Assembly: GCA_043730365.1 (NCBI GenBank)
Contig: JAYTKJ010000716.1
Location: 1-35,699 of the forward strand
DNA: 35,699 bases
Source: VFZP01 sp043730365
GTDB taxonomy: Bacteria > Acidobacteriota > Terriglobia > Bryobacterales > Bryobacteraceae
Direction: 5' to 3'
Part shown: positions 24,863 to 32,666 of the stretch, one piece after another
Position numbering within the stretch: position 1 is the stretch's first letter
How the letters are laid out: every line of letters starts with the position of its first letter
The notes under the pieces: model-generated
The model's input: the letters and a program-made list of their open reading frames with translations, nothing else
What the model was told of the DNA's origin: nothing
The model's database searches: none
Position numbers and translations under genes: made by a program

Positions 24863-26704
24863 CTACCAGATGAATCCTTTGGCTTCCTTGCGCCGGTCAT
24901 ACCCGTCCAGTACATGCACCACCCGCAGCTTCTTCAGCTTCTGCGAAGAAAGCTGGCCGATCGGCACGTACACGATTCGCCGCCGCAGATGCGAGGCAAT
25001 CGAGCGAAAGATCGAACGCGGAGGTTTGGCCGCCACGTAGACCACGTTCTTATGCAGCGAGTAGTCCAGCGCGGCCATCAACAAGCGCTCCGGCTTGCTC
25101 TCGGCAAAGTCGTAGTCCGGATCGGACCATATGTCGAAAAGCCGGCGCGGCGGACGCGTCATGAGAAAGCCGCCATACTCGGCCCGGCCAATACCCGGCC
25201 CCACCATATGGTCAAAAGGATTGGTGGCGTAAAAGGCCATGTCGGACTCGTTCTTGTGCTCGCCGAGCCATGTCGTCAGATAGTTGTAGCGGTCATCGCG
25301 GTCATGATCGAAAATCACCACCACCGCGCCCACGTCGCCCGACACTTTTTGCAGAGACCGGACAAAAATCTTGCCTTGATACCAATTGCGCACGGTCTCG
25401 CGGATATCGATGCCGTCCAGAATCGAGGTCGCAAACGGCTCCACGCGCGAGCGCTCCTCGGAGAGCATGTGGGTGGCTTTGTTCTTGAGAAATTCTCCGT
25501 AGTCTTCCACCACCAGATCTTCGGGCGGATAAGAACAGATCGCATCGCCGTTCAACTGTTCAGCCCACTCGCCCGGCTGCTGCTCTTTCTTGCGCGGCTT
25601 GAGCGACTTGGGCATCAGCCGTGCCTTGGGCTTACGCAGGCGGCGCCGCAGCTTCATGCGCTTGGTGCGGAACCATACCTCGTCACTGGAAATGCGCGCG
25701 GTCTCCAGCGCCGTCACCTCTTTCTGCGCCGGATAGCGATTGGCCATCTCCCACACTTCCCAGGCGAAGTTGTCGTCAACAATCGAGCGGGCCGCCACGA
25801 CGATGTCAAACAGCCCGGCCGTCAGTTCGCGGTTGATCATCGCCAGGTTCCGCGTGTACTTGGCCATCGCCCGCCGCTGCCAATGCAGAATCGTGTCGCC
25901 CGTGTTCTTGACGTAGGCCGCTTCGGCATCGCGCAGGAGCGAGAGCTGCGTCCGCGGACGTTCGATCAACTCATCGGGCCCGAGAATATTGCGATACCGT
26001 TCGTAGCGCTCCTGCAGATACGGATACTCGATCGTAATTTCGGCCAGGCAATCCGGGTGCGCGTTGACCAGGTCCACCTGACGCGACGAACGCCGCCCCG
26101 CCGGCGCGTCCTGCGGCGTCTCCATCGCATCCAGAATCGGGTCCAGGAGGTTGAGAGACACCACCGCGAGAACGCTCCGCTCCGGGTTGGTCCCCTGCAG
26201 CCTCCAGGCGATGCCGGACGCATGGGCGACGATCTCCTCGCTGCGCGCCGCCGGGTAGACCCGATACGCCTCGACGTACTTTTCAAACGGCATCCGGCGC
26301 AACGCGTAGGGGTCCGGATACGCTTCGGCGATGTGCGGTCGCTCGCCTAGATCGGGCTCTACGAATACGATCTCGGCGCCGGTCTCCTTGGCCGTCCGCA
26401 CGGCCTCGGTAAAGGGATCGCATGGCTCGATTGGCACGTAGACGCCGCGGCTGTCGTCGCCATCTTCGTCATCATCATCCGGGTACACCAACACCGAGAT
26501 TTCCGGCAATTGATCCACCGCCGCCAGATAGTGGCGCTCGAGCGACATCGGCAGTTCAACCGCCACCACATCGGGCCGCTCACGCAGAATCCTCTGCCGC
26601 ACGGCTACAGCGAACTCCATCCGCCCGGGCGCCACCGGCAGGTACGTCACGTGGCCACGCGTCAGATTGTCGAGGCCGAGGCTGACTTCAGGCTCTTGGG
26701 ACAT
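24863..26704 (-). CDS. 613-residue protein with TraB/Tiki-like N-terminus, partner of a MoxR ATPase
   Basis: 613 residues from the ATG at 26704, which overlaps the ATPase gene end by 17 bases; a longer frame upstream lies inside that gene. Residues ~17-60 (GHVTYLPVAPGRMEF, then RERPDVVAVELP) follow the opening of TraB/ChaN/EreA/Tiki-superfamily proteins. The GxxH motif seen there (e.g. GTAHVS) is not present. An acidic run lies at 76-84, a helical region at 255-345, a very basic linker at 346-373, and an alpha/beta C-terminal domain at about 440-613 (GAVVVIFDHDRDDRYNY, then RRRIVYVPIGQLSS). It resembles in layout the DUF5682 proteins that are encoded with MoxR ATPases. No transmembrane helix is seen. 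Function unknown. Confidence 0.8.
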   Translation of the reverse strand: MSQEPEVSLGLDNLTRGHVTYLPVAPGRMEFAVAVRQRILRERPDVVAVELPMSLERHYLAAVDQLPEISVLVYPDDDDEDGDDSRGVYVPIEPCDPFTEAVRTAKETGAEIVFVEPDLGERPHIAEAYPDPYALRRMPFEKYVEAYRVYPAARSEEIVAHASGIAWRLQGTNPERSVLAVVSLNLLDPILDAMETPQDAPAGRRSSRQVDLVNAHPDCLAEITIEYPYLQERYERYRNILGPDELIERPRTQLSLLRDAEAAYVKNTGDTILHWQRRAMAKYTRNLAMINRELTAGLFDIVVAARSIVDDNFAWEVWEMANRYPAQKEVTALETARISSDEVWFRTKRMKLRRRLRKPKARLMPKSLKPRKKEQQPGEWAEQLNGDAICSYPPEDLVVEDYGEFLKNKATHMLSEERSRVEPFATSILDGIDIRETVRNWYQGKIFVRSLQKVSGDVGAVVVIFDHDRDDRYNYLTTWLGEHKNESDMAFYATNPFDHMVGPGIGRAEYGGFLMTRPPRRLFDIWSDPDYDFAESKPERLLMAALDYSLHKNVVYVAAKPPRSIFRSIASHLRRRIVYVPIGQLSSQKLKKLRVVHVLDGYDRRKEAKGFIW

Positions 26705-27515
26705 AGCGCAGCGCCTCGCCGCCCACCGTCTCCAGGATCGAGGTATGCAGCGCCTCGCGCATGCCCAGCTTGCCCTCGGATGCATGGCGAAGCTTCAGTG
26801 CGTACCGCGCGATGTTGATCCCATCCCGCGCCGAATAGCGTTCTTCGTTGGCGTGCGCCTGCTGCAGGAAATCGGTGACGTACTCGAGCACCGCCTCGTC
26901 TCCAAACGGCAGATTCTCGCGCAGGATCATCAACTCTTCGTCGCGTTCGGGAAAATCGATAAGGATCTGCGGCTGCAGGCGCGACTGGATGTACTCGGGC
27001 AAATCGAACGTGGAGGCGTCATCGTTCATCGTCGCCACCATCCGGAAAGTGGGATGCGCCTTGATCTTGATGCCGGCGACGATGGACTCGACATATCGCC
27101 GCGTATCGAGCAGCGGCGCCAGCGACGCCCAACTCTTCTCGCTCATCCGGTTGCCTTCGTCCAGGATCGCTACGCCGCCGCGCAGCATCGCCGTTACCAA
27201 AGGCGATGCGACATATTTCAACCGGCCTTCGCCCTCGATCACCGGCGTGATAATCAGATCCTCGGGCCGCGTGTCAACCGTGGCTTGGCAGATGTAGGTT
27301 TCCTGATTGAGCCGCTGCGCCGCCGCGTAGGCGAGCGTCGTTTTGCCCACTCCGGGCTTGCCGATCAGCCTCGGATTCATTGGCAAATCCAGCGGGTCCA
27401 GCACCAGCCAGGCCGCCAGCAACTGCCGCATCACTTCTTCCTGGCCCACCCAGCGCACGGGCAATTGATCCGGATGCGCCAAGTGCAGCGCCACTCCTTC
27501 AACGTCAACGATCAT
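26688..27515 (-). CDS. MoxR-type AAA+ ATPase
   Basis: 275 residues. Walker A is GKPGVGKTT (52-60), Walker B AILDEGNR (116-123), sensor 1 Asn164 (ATMND), and an arginine finger near Arg179 (IQSRLQPQ). The DTRPEDLIITPVIEGEG segment and the overall spacing are those of the MoxR/dynein-related group of AAA+ proteins, which remodel or activate partner proteins, usually VWA proteins. No VWA gene follows here; instead the gene overlaps that of the 613-residue protein, its likely client. It begins 8 bases after TAAGAT and heads the five-gene operon. Confidence 0.92.
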   Translation of the reverse strand: MIVDVEGVALHLAHPDQLPVRWVGQEEVMRQLLAAWLVLDPLDLPMNPRLIGKPGVGKTTLAYAAAQRLNQETYICQATVDTRPEDLIITPVIEGEGRLKYVASPLVTAMLRGGVAILDEGNRMSEKSWASLAPLLDTRRYVESIVAGIKIKAHPTFRMVATMNDDASTFDLPEYIQSRLQPQILIDFPERDEELMILRENLPFGDEAVLEYVTDFLQQAHANEERYSARDGINIARYALKLRHASEGKLGMREALHTSILETVGGEALRYVPRA

Positions 27516-27523
27516 ACTGTCCT

Positions 27524-27529
27524 ATCTTA
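27524..27529 (-). promoter_or_regulatory. Candidate -10 element (TAAGAT) for the MoxR operon
   Basis: TAAGAT on the minus strand ends 8 bases before the ATG at 27515. AGGA lies within that spacer, only 4 bases from the ATG. No -35 is evident. The 75-base gap to the divergent Sel1 gene holds nothing else I can name. Confidence 0.4.
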
Positions 27530-27590
27530 ACGGGCAATCGGCGCCGTCCCCGGGTTCGCTCAAGTTGATGTGATAGTCTGACGGACGCAG

Positions 27591-28651
27591 ATGCCGCGAC
27601 CGCTTCTTTATCTGGCGCCCTGCTTCTTCCTGTTGCTGCCGGCCCTTTGGGCCGATACCCAAGCTGGCCAGACCGCCTATATGAAGCAAGACTGGCCGGC
27701 CGCGCTCCGCGAGTTTCAAGCCGGCGTCAAGAGTGGAGAGGTCGAAGCGCTGTTTTGGATAGGGGTCTTCTACTCGACGGACCATCCGTCGTATCCGCGG
27801 GACCCTTACCGAGCCTTCGCCTACACCCTCCAGGCGGCCGAGCGCGGACATCCGATCGCTGAGTGGTTGGTGGCCGATGCCTATGATCGAGGTGATGGGG
27901 TTGAGCCGAACCAGCCCGAGTCGATTCGTTGGCTGCAACTGGCTGCCGAGGATGGTGTCCCAAGGATTCCGAGAAGGCGAGCCTTTTGTTACTGGCCGGG
28001 CAACCAGGTGACGTCCCGGCCAAGTATCGCCCTGATACTATCCGAACCGCCAAAGCTCGCGATGCGTTGGCGCGCGGTGACCTTGAAGCGGCTGTCGCCC
28101 AGTTCACAAGGTTGGCTGTGCGCGGCGTAGCATCGGCTCAGTTGAACCTGGGGTTCTTGTACCTGCAAGGGCGGGGTACTCGCAAAGATCCGGCCGCCTA
28201 CAGCCTTGCCGTTCTCTACCTCCGCGGCGAGATGGTTCCCAAGAACATCCCTCGTGCGGTAACTCTTCTCAAGCGTGCTTTGGGTAGTTATGACATGATC
28301 CCTGCCTACAATCTGCTTGCCACAGTCTACGGCCGAGGCTATCTGGGCCGTCCGGATCATAAGCAAGCAGTCGATACTTTGCAGCCGATTCCACCCAACC
28401 GTTGGATGTCCCCTCCGCTTGAGCCGGGCCCGGACTTGCCGCTATTCCAGCTTCTTCCGCCCGTCGAAATCGGTAACCGGCAGAGCAGCGAACCTGGTTT
28501 GCCCAGGCTGGAAGAGGCGGACACCTGGCGGCACGCACCGATCAGGCTCGGCCTCTATTCTCTGGCTGCCGCTCTGGGCGGCGCGCAGGCCAAGCAACTG
28601 TTCGATCGAGTTGCAAGAGCGATCAGCCCAACGCGCCTTAAGGATGATTAG
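27591..28651 (+). pseudogene. Sel1-repeat exported protein interrupted by one frameshift
   Basis: The first frame (from ATG 27591) gives a signal peptide (LYLAPCFFLLLPALWA) and Sel1-type helices (AFAYTLQAAERGHPIAEWLV, then AYDRGDGVEPNQPESIRWLQ). After LAAEDG near 27955 the sense of the protein continues in the -1 frame (PKDSEKASLLLLAGQ, then LGFLYLQGRGTRKDPAAYSL) up to 28651. One extra base in GGTGTCCCAAG would restore a single 353-residue protein. The site is not a standard X XXY YYZ slippery sequence. It may be a true pseudogene or a sequencing/assembly error. Sel1 proteins scaffold protein-protein contacts. A TAGTCT hexamer ends 11 bases before the start. Confidence 0.8.
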
Positions 28652-28674
28652 AGTGCCCACATAGCTTACATCAC

Positions 28675-30294
28675 TTACTCGCCTAACGCGAAAGCGAACA
28701 GGCTGGTCCCCGCCGCGATCGCCACATACTGCTTCCCGTTAGCCTGATACGTGATCGGCGAGGCGATCACCTGCCCGCCCAGATACTTCTTCCACAGCAG
28801 CCCGCCGGTCCGCGCGTCCAGTGCAAAGAACCAGCCCTCGCGATTGCCCGTGAACAGTAGGTCGGAGGCAGTGGTGAGAATGCCCGCCTCGCTCATATCC
28901 TGCAGCTTGAAATCCCACGCGACTTTGCCAGTAGTAGGATCCAGCGCCCGCACCACCGAGTAACCGTGCTCGGTGGACCGGGTGACGATCGCCTCGCGAT
29001 TGGTGGGCGGCACCGGCGCTTTCACGCCTCCGGCGACAAACCACTTGCCTTGCTCAAACTCCTGGTCCCAGGCAAAATAAGTGCTGTGATAGTCTTCCCA
29101 CGCCGTGACATAGAACAGTCCGGTGCGTGCCGAGAACGAAGGCGCATACCAGTTAGTCCCGCCCTGCACGCCCGGCCACGTCTGCGTGCCTTGCCGGCTA
29201 GGCCCACGCCCCGGAATCTTCATCGGCCGGCCTTTGTCGTCGAGGCCACTCGCCCAGGTTTGCTTAACGAAAGGCTTGCCGAGCAGGAACTGGCCGGTAG
29301 CCCGATCGAGCACATAGAAGAAGCCATTGCGGTTGCCCCAGAGCATGGTTTTGCGCAGCCTGCCGTTGATGGGCAGGTCCGCCAGCACCGGCACCTGCAC
29401 CGCGTCCCAGTCCCATTCATCGTGCGGAGTGAATTGGAAATGCCACTTCAGCTTGCCGGTGTCGGCATCAAGCGCCAGCACCGAATCCGTATAAAGATTG
29501 TCGCCGGGGCGCATGGAAGGATTCCAGTCCGGTCCCGGGTTGCCTGTTCCCCAGTAAGTGAGATTCAATTCCGGATCGTAGGTGCCGGTCACCCAGATGG
29601 ACCCGCCGCCATGTTTCCACGAATCGCCACCCCACGTGTCATGACCTGGCTCGCCTGGCTCCGGAATAATCTTGAAGCGCCAGACCTCCTTGCCGGTCTT
29701 GACATCGTAGGCAGCCAGAAATCCGCGGATGCCCAACTCGCCACCGGCCGGCCCCACAATCACTTTGTCCTTCACCACGAGCGGGGCGTGCGTCAAGGCG
29801 TAGGCCTGCTTGTAGTCGGCCACTACCGTTTCCCATTTCACGCGGCCGGTCTTGGCGTCCAGCGCCAGTAGTTTGGCGTCGTGCGTCACGTGATACAGCA
29901 CGCCATCGGCGATCGCCACGCCTCGATTCACGCGCCCACAGCAAGGGTAAGTCAACTCCGGCAGCTTGTGCTCGTAGGACCAGAACTGCCGCCCCGAAAC
30001 CGGGTCGATCGCCACCACGTTGTTGGGCGCTTCCGTCAGATACATCACGCCGTCCACTACCAGCGGTGTTGTTTCAAACTTCTCCAGCGAGCGCGCCTGA
30101 AACGCCCACTCCAGCGTCAGCTTCTTGGCATTGGCGCCGTTGATCTGCGTCAGTCCGCTGTAGTGCGTGCCGGCGTAATTGCCGTTGTACATCAGCCAAT
30201 TCTGCGGATCGGCGGCCGCGCTGCGAAGCCGCGAATAGGGAACCTGCCCACTGCACAACATACCGGCCGCCAGCGACAAACAAACGATTCTCAT
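28675..30294 (-). CDS. PQQ-dependent alcohol dehydrogenase (quinoprotein), lanthanide-type Asp pair
   Basis: 539 residues with an N-terminal signal peptide. The eight-bladed propeller is marked by repeated W-motifs (VLALDADTGKLKWHFQ, then FFALDARTGGLLWKKY). The PQQ site shows the vicinal Cys118-Cys119 (CCGRVNRG), and metal ligands Glu186 (GGELGIRG), Asn252 (WGTGNPGPDWN) and the catalytic Asp295 (PHDEWD). Two residues on, Asp297 (DWD) matches the extra Asp of XoxF-type lanthanide enzymes, where calcium-type MxaF has Ala. Periplasmic oxidation of an alcohol or aldehyde is expected, with electrons passed to the cytochrome c encoded just upstream. Its start shares ATGA with that gene. Confidence 0.92.
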   Translation of the reverse strand: MRIVCLSLAAGMLCSGQVPYSRLRSAAADPQNWLMYNGNYAGTHYSGLTQINGANAKKLTLEWAFQARSLEKFETTPLVVDGVMYLTEAPNNVVAIDPVSGRQFWSYEHKLPELTYPCCGRVNRGVAIADGVLYHVTHDAKLLALDAKTGRVKWETVVADYKQAYALTHAPLVVKDKVIVGPAGGELGIRGFLAAYDVKTGKEVWRFKIIPEPGEPGHDTWGGDSWKHGGGSIWVTGTYDPELNLTYWGTGNPGPDWNPSMRPGDNLYTDSVLALDADTGKLKWHFQFTPHDEWDWDAVQVPVLADLPINGRLRKTMLWGNRNGFFYVLDRATGQFLLGKPFVKQTWASGLDDKGRPMKIPGRGPSRQGTQTWPGVQGGTNWYAPSFSARTGLFYVTAWEDYHSTYFAWDQEFEQGKWFVAGGVKAPVPPTNREAIVTRSTEHGYSVVRALDPTTGKVAWDFKLQDMSEAGILTTASDLLFTGNREGWFFALDARTGGLLWKKYLGGQVIASPITYQANGKQYVAIAAGTSLFAFALGE

Positions 30295-31043
30295 CGCGCG
30301 CTCCGGGCCAGGTAGGCCAACACATCACCGATCTCGGTGTCCGTCAGCTTGTCTCGAAAGGACGGCATTGGCGAACTGCGGTCAATCTCCACGCGCGCGA
30401 GGCTGGATTTGTCCAGAGATCGCAACGCGCCATTTTGCTCGCGCACTTGCATCGTGAACGTGTCTTCGTTGAGCCGCGTGCCGCTCACCGTCCCCCCGGC
30501 CTTGAGCGTCGCGGATACTCGCCAGTATGCCGTGCCCACTTCGGCGCCAGGGTCGACAATAGACTGACGCAGTTCAGTGGCGCTGCGGTTACCCGCCGCC
30601 AGCTTTAAATCCGGTGCCGTCGAATCGTGGCACCCCGCGCACCCGTGTTTGGCAAACAACGCCTGCCCGGCGGCCGCGTCTCCCGGTGCCGACTGGTTGC
30701 GCTGGCTCAAACTCAGAGACCGGATATAGGCCACCACCTTCCACACCGGTCCGGCGTTTAGCATGAAGCCCGGCATCGTGGTGCCGGGAATGCCCTTGTT
30801 GATGATCTTGAAGATCGCTTCGTCCGACGAAGCATGCTTGAACCGCCCGGTCGATAGATCCGGCCCGCCTCCTCCGCCCCGGCCGTCGCGCCCATGGCAC
30901 GATGCGCATTGCGAGATGAACGTCTTCTCGCCCGCCGCCACGTCGGCGTCCGACGTGAAGGGATTCGCAAGCGCGGCGTCGCTTTCCTGCGCTGGTGCGG
31001 TGATGACAGAGACTCCCAACAAGATGACAAAATAGACCCACAT
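30291..31043 (-). CDS. Diheme cytochrome c, quinoprotein electron acceptor
   Basis: 250 residues with a signal peptide (FVILLGVSVITAPAQ). Two CxxCH heme sites are present: Cys46-xx-Cys49-His50 and Cys135-xx-Cys138-His139. Met90 (GTTMPGF) is a likely axial ligand of the first heme, and a C-terminal SSPMPSF may serve the second. The C-terminal half follows the 'putative heme-binding domain' pattern common in Planctomycetes and Acidobacteria (LRQSIVDPGAEV, then AGGTVSGTRLNEDTF). It overlaps the dehydrogenase start by 4 bases, so it is almost surely its redox partner. A TACAAT box ends 10 bases before the ATG. Confidence 0.93.
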   Translation of the reverse strand: MWVYFVILLGVSVITAPAQESDAALANPFTSDADVAAGEKTFISQCASCHGRDGRGGGGGPDLSTGRFKHASSDEAIFKIINKGIPGTTMPGFMLNAGPVWKVVAYIRSLSLSQRNQSAPGDAAAGQALFAKHGCAGCHDSTAPDLKLAAGNRSATELRQSIVDPGAEVGTAYWRVSATLKAGGTVSGTRLNEDTFTMQVREQNGALRSLDKSSLARVEIDRSSPMPSFRDKLTDTEIGDVLAYLARSAR

Positions 31044-31053
31044 GACAAAGGCG

Positions 31054-31059
31054 ATTGTA
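31054..31059 (-). promoter_or_regulatory. Candidate -10 element (TACAAT) for the cytochrome/dehydrogenase operon
   Basis: TACAAT on the minus strand ends 10 bases before the ATG at 31043, within the 35-base divergent gap. No Shine-Dalgarno sequence lies between them. It is the best -10 match among the short-leader genes after modB. Confidence 0.45.
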
Positions 31060-31078
31060 TCGTGATCTACTTGTGGAG

Positions 31079-32029
31079 ATGCGAACCGTCGTCTTTACCG
31101 CTTTCCTGATCGCCGCGCAGATGCCAGCTCAGGTCAAGATCACCAAACAGGCCGCGCAAATCGACGTGGAGATTGACGGCCAGCCGTTCACCGCGCTCTA
31201 CCTCAGCGGCGCGGAGGTGACCAAGCCCTATCTTCATCCGCTGCGCGCCGCCAACGGCAAGATCGTCTCGCGTGTGTGGCCGATGGAAGAAAAGGCCGGC
31301 GAGGCGAAGGATCACCCGCATCACCGCGGTCTGTGGTTCACCCACGGCGATGTGAACGGCTTCGATTTCTGGGGCAACGACGTCTCGCAGCGCAAGGGAA
31401 AGACCGGCGACAAGTTGGGCACGGTCGAACTCGTCTCTGTCGATCAGGTGAAGAGCGGCAAGAAAATGGGGAGCATCAAAGCGACGTTCGCCTGGAAGGA
31501 CCCCTCAGGCAAAGTGCTGCTGAAGGAGACCAAGCTGATCACGTTCCACAGTGACGCCAAGCTGCGGATCGTAGACTATCAATCGACGCTCACCGGCGTT
31601 GAGAAATCGCATTTCGGCGACACCAAAGAGGGCGTATTCGCGATCCGTCTCACCGCTGCCCTTGACGGCAAGCACACCGGCAAGATGACCAGCGCCGAGG
31701 GCAAAGTGGGAGAGAAACTGGTGTGGGGCAAGCGCTCACCGTGGGTCGACTACGTGGGGCAACTCGAAGGCGAAACCATGGGAGTCGCGATTCTCGATCA
31801 TCCGTCCAATCCCAAGCACCCTACCTACTGGCACGCGCGCGACTACGGTCTGTTTGCGGCCAACATCTTCGGCGAGCACGATTACTACAACGACAAAACC
31901 AAGGACGGAGGCATGACGCTTGAGCCTGGCAAGAGCTGGACGTTCCGCTACCGTGTCGTGATTCATCCCGGCGATACCGAAGCGGCTGGTATCGCCGGAA
32001 TGTTCACCAAATGGGCAGCCCGGAAGTAG
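31079..32029 (+). CDS. Secreted PmoA-like (DUF6807-type) protein
   Basis: 316 residues from the ATG at 31079, giving a short signal peptide (MRTVVFTAFLIAAQMPAQ). The frame is open 24 bases further upstream. The hallmark is DHPHHRGLWFTHGDVNGFDFW (about 79-99), then a beta-rich body and GLFAANIFGEHDYYNDKTKDGG. Databases often call this family 'methane oxygenase PmoA', which is a misnomer: it has no membrane helices and is unrelated to particulate methane monooxygenase. It is common in Planctomycetes and Acidobacteria near carbohydrate genes. Function unknown; the His cluster may bind a metal or sugar. Confidence 0.82.
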   Translation: MRTVVFTAFLIAAQMPAQVKITKQAAQIDVEIDGQPFTALYLSGAEVTKPYLHPLRAANGKIVSRVWPMEEKAGEAKDHPHHRGLWFTHGDVNGFDFWGNDVSQRKGKTGDKLGTVELVSVDQVKSGKKMGSIKATFAWKDPSGKVLLKETKLITFHSDAKLRIVDYQSTLTGVEKSHFGDTKEGVFAIRLTAALDGKHTGKMTSAEGKVGEKLVWGKRSPWVDYVGQLEGETMGVAILDHPSNPKHPTYWHARDYGLFAANIFGEHDYYNDKTKDGGMTLEPGKSWTFRYRVVIHPGDTEAAGIAGMFTKWAARK

Positions 32030-32039
32030 GGCAGCCCAG

Positions 32040-32534
32040 TTATTCCACCGGAGGCGGCCCGCCCGGGTGATGCCCAAACCGCCGTCCCATGTGGTCATGC
32101 ATGTTGCTGCGGAACTTGTCCAACTTGGCCCGTTGCTCCGGCGTGAGCACCTTGTAGATCTTCGCTTCCGTTTGCAGCCGCGTAGCATTCAACTGGGTAT
32201 GGAGCGGCGCGTAGCTCTGCGCCAGTTGCGCGAGTTCGGCGTCGGACTTGCCCGCCTGAATCGCCGCCCGCTCCGCCTCGCGGGAAGCCTTCAGTTGCGT
32301 CATTAGCGTCTGGTTGTTATCCAGCGCCGTCTTGGTAATCGTCTTGATTTGCTCCTTCTGCGCGTCGGTCAGATCAAGCATATGGCCGATCATTCCGCCC
32401 AGCATTCCGCCGCCCGGTCCAAAGCCCGGTCCGTGTCCGCCCGGCCCTTGCGCCTTGGCCACCGCTGCAAAGCCACCGACGGTCAACGCCGCGGCCGTGC
32501 TCCAAATCGCTACTTTCGTCATCAAGTTTGTCAT
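32040..32534 (-). CDS. Spy/CpxP-like LTxxQ periplasmic protein
   Basis: 164 residues from the ATG at 32534, with AGGAGG 12 bases upstream. A signal peptide ends near AKAQ (about 29). The mature protein is helical with two LTxxQ motifs, LTDAQ (55-59) and LTPEQ (130-134), the signature of Spy/CpxP periplasmic chaperones. Gly/Met-rich stretches (31-52) and a His-rich tail (HDHMGRRFGHHPGG) could bind metals. It is divergent from a CpxR/CpxA-like pair, as cpxP is in E. coli. TTGACG at 32574-32579 (minus strand) is a possible -35. Expected role: sensing or relieving envelope protein misfolding and damping the kinase. Confidence 0.85.
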   Translation of the reverse strand: MTNLMTKVAIWSTAAALTVGGFAAVAKAQGPGGHGPGFGPGGGMLGGMIGHMLDLTDAQKEQIKTITKTALDNNQTLMTQLKASREAERAAIQAGKSDAELAQLAQSYAPLHTQLNATRLQTEAKIYKVLTPEQRAKLDKFRSNMHDHMGRRFGHHPGGPPPVE

Positions 32535-32595
32535 GGTTGGGTTCAACCTCCTGAGTCCAAGTTAAAGGCTGAACGTCAAGCGATGATGTGGCTGA

Positions 32596-32633
32596 TGTAA
32601 ATCTGTGCAAAGAGGCCTTTGCAAACATTTACA
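32596..32633. promoter_or_regulatory. 38-bp inverted repeat, candidate CpxR-like operator
   Basis: The outer arms TGTAAAT (32596-32602) and ATTTACA (32627-32633) and the inner arms TGCAAAG (32606-32612) and CTTTGCA (32617-32623) are perfect and share one centre (32614/32615). Each outer arm contains GTAAA, the half-site bound by E. coli CpxR. It lies between the Spy/CpxP-like gene and the response regulator gene and is well placed to control both. The symmetric layout differs from the direct GTAAA repeat of E. coli. Confidence 0.6.
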
Positions 32634-32643
32634 GAATCGCCGC

Positions 32644-32660
32644 AACACGCGTGTTACATT
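32644..32660 (+). promoter_or_regulatory. Palindrome and TACATT -10 element before the response regulator
   Basis: AACACGCGTGTT (32644-32655) is a perfect 12-bp palindrome that runs into TACATT (32655-32660). The GTG start at 32667 follows only 6 bases later, so a transcript would begin at or next to the start codon. The palindrome may be a second operator. Confidence 0.45.
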
Positions 32661-32666
32661 GGGGCC

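Noticed and set aside
27950..27970. Programmed ribosomal frameshift in the Sel1 gene
   Set aside because: No X XXY YYZ slippery heptamer in the reading phase and no clear downstream structure; a simple one-base deletion or sequence error is enough.
31079..32029. Methane monooxygenase subunit (PmoA) as databases may name it
   Set aside because: It has a signal peptide and no membrane helices; the name is a known misannotation for this family.
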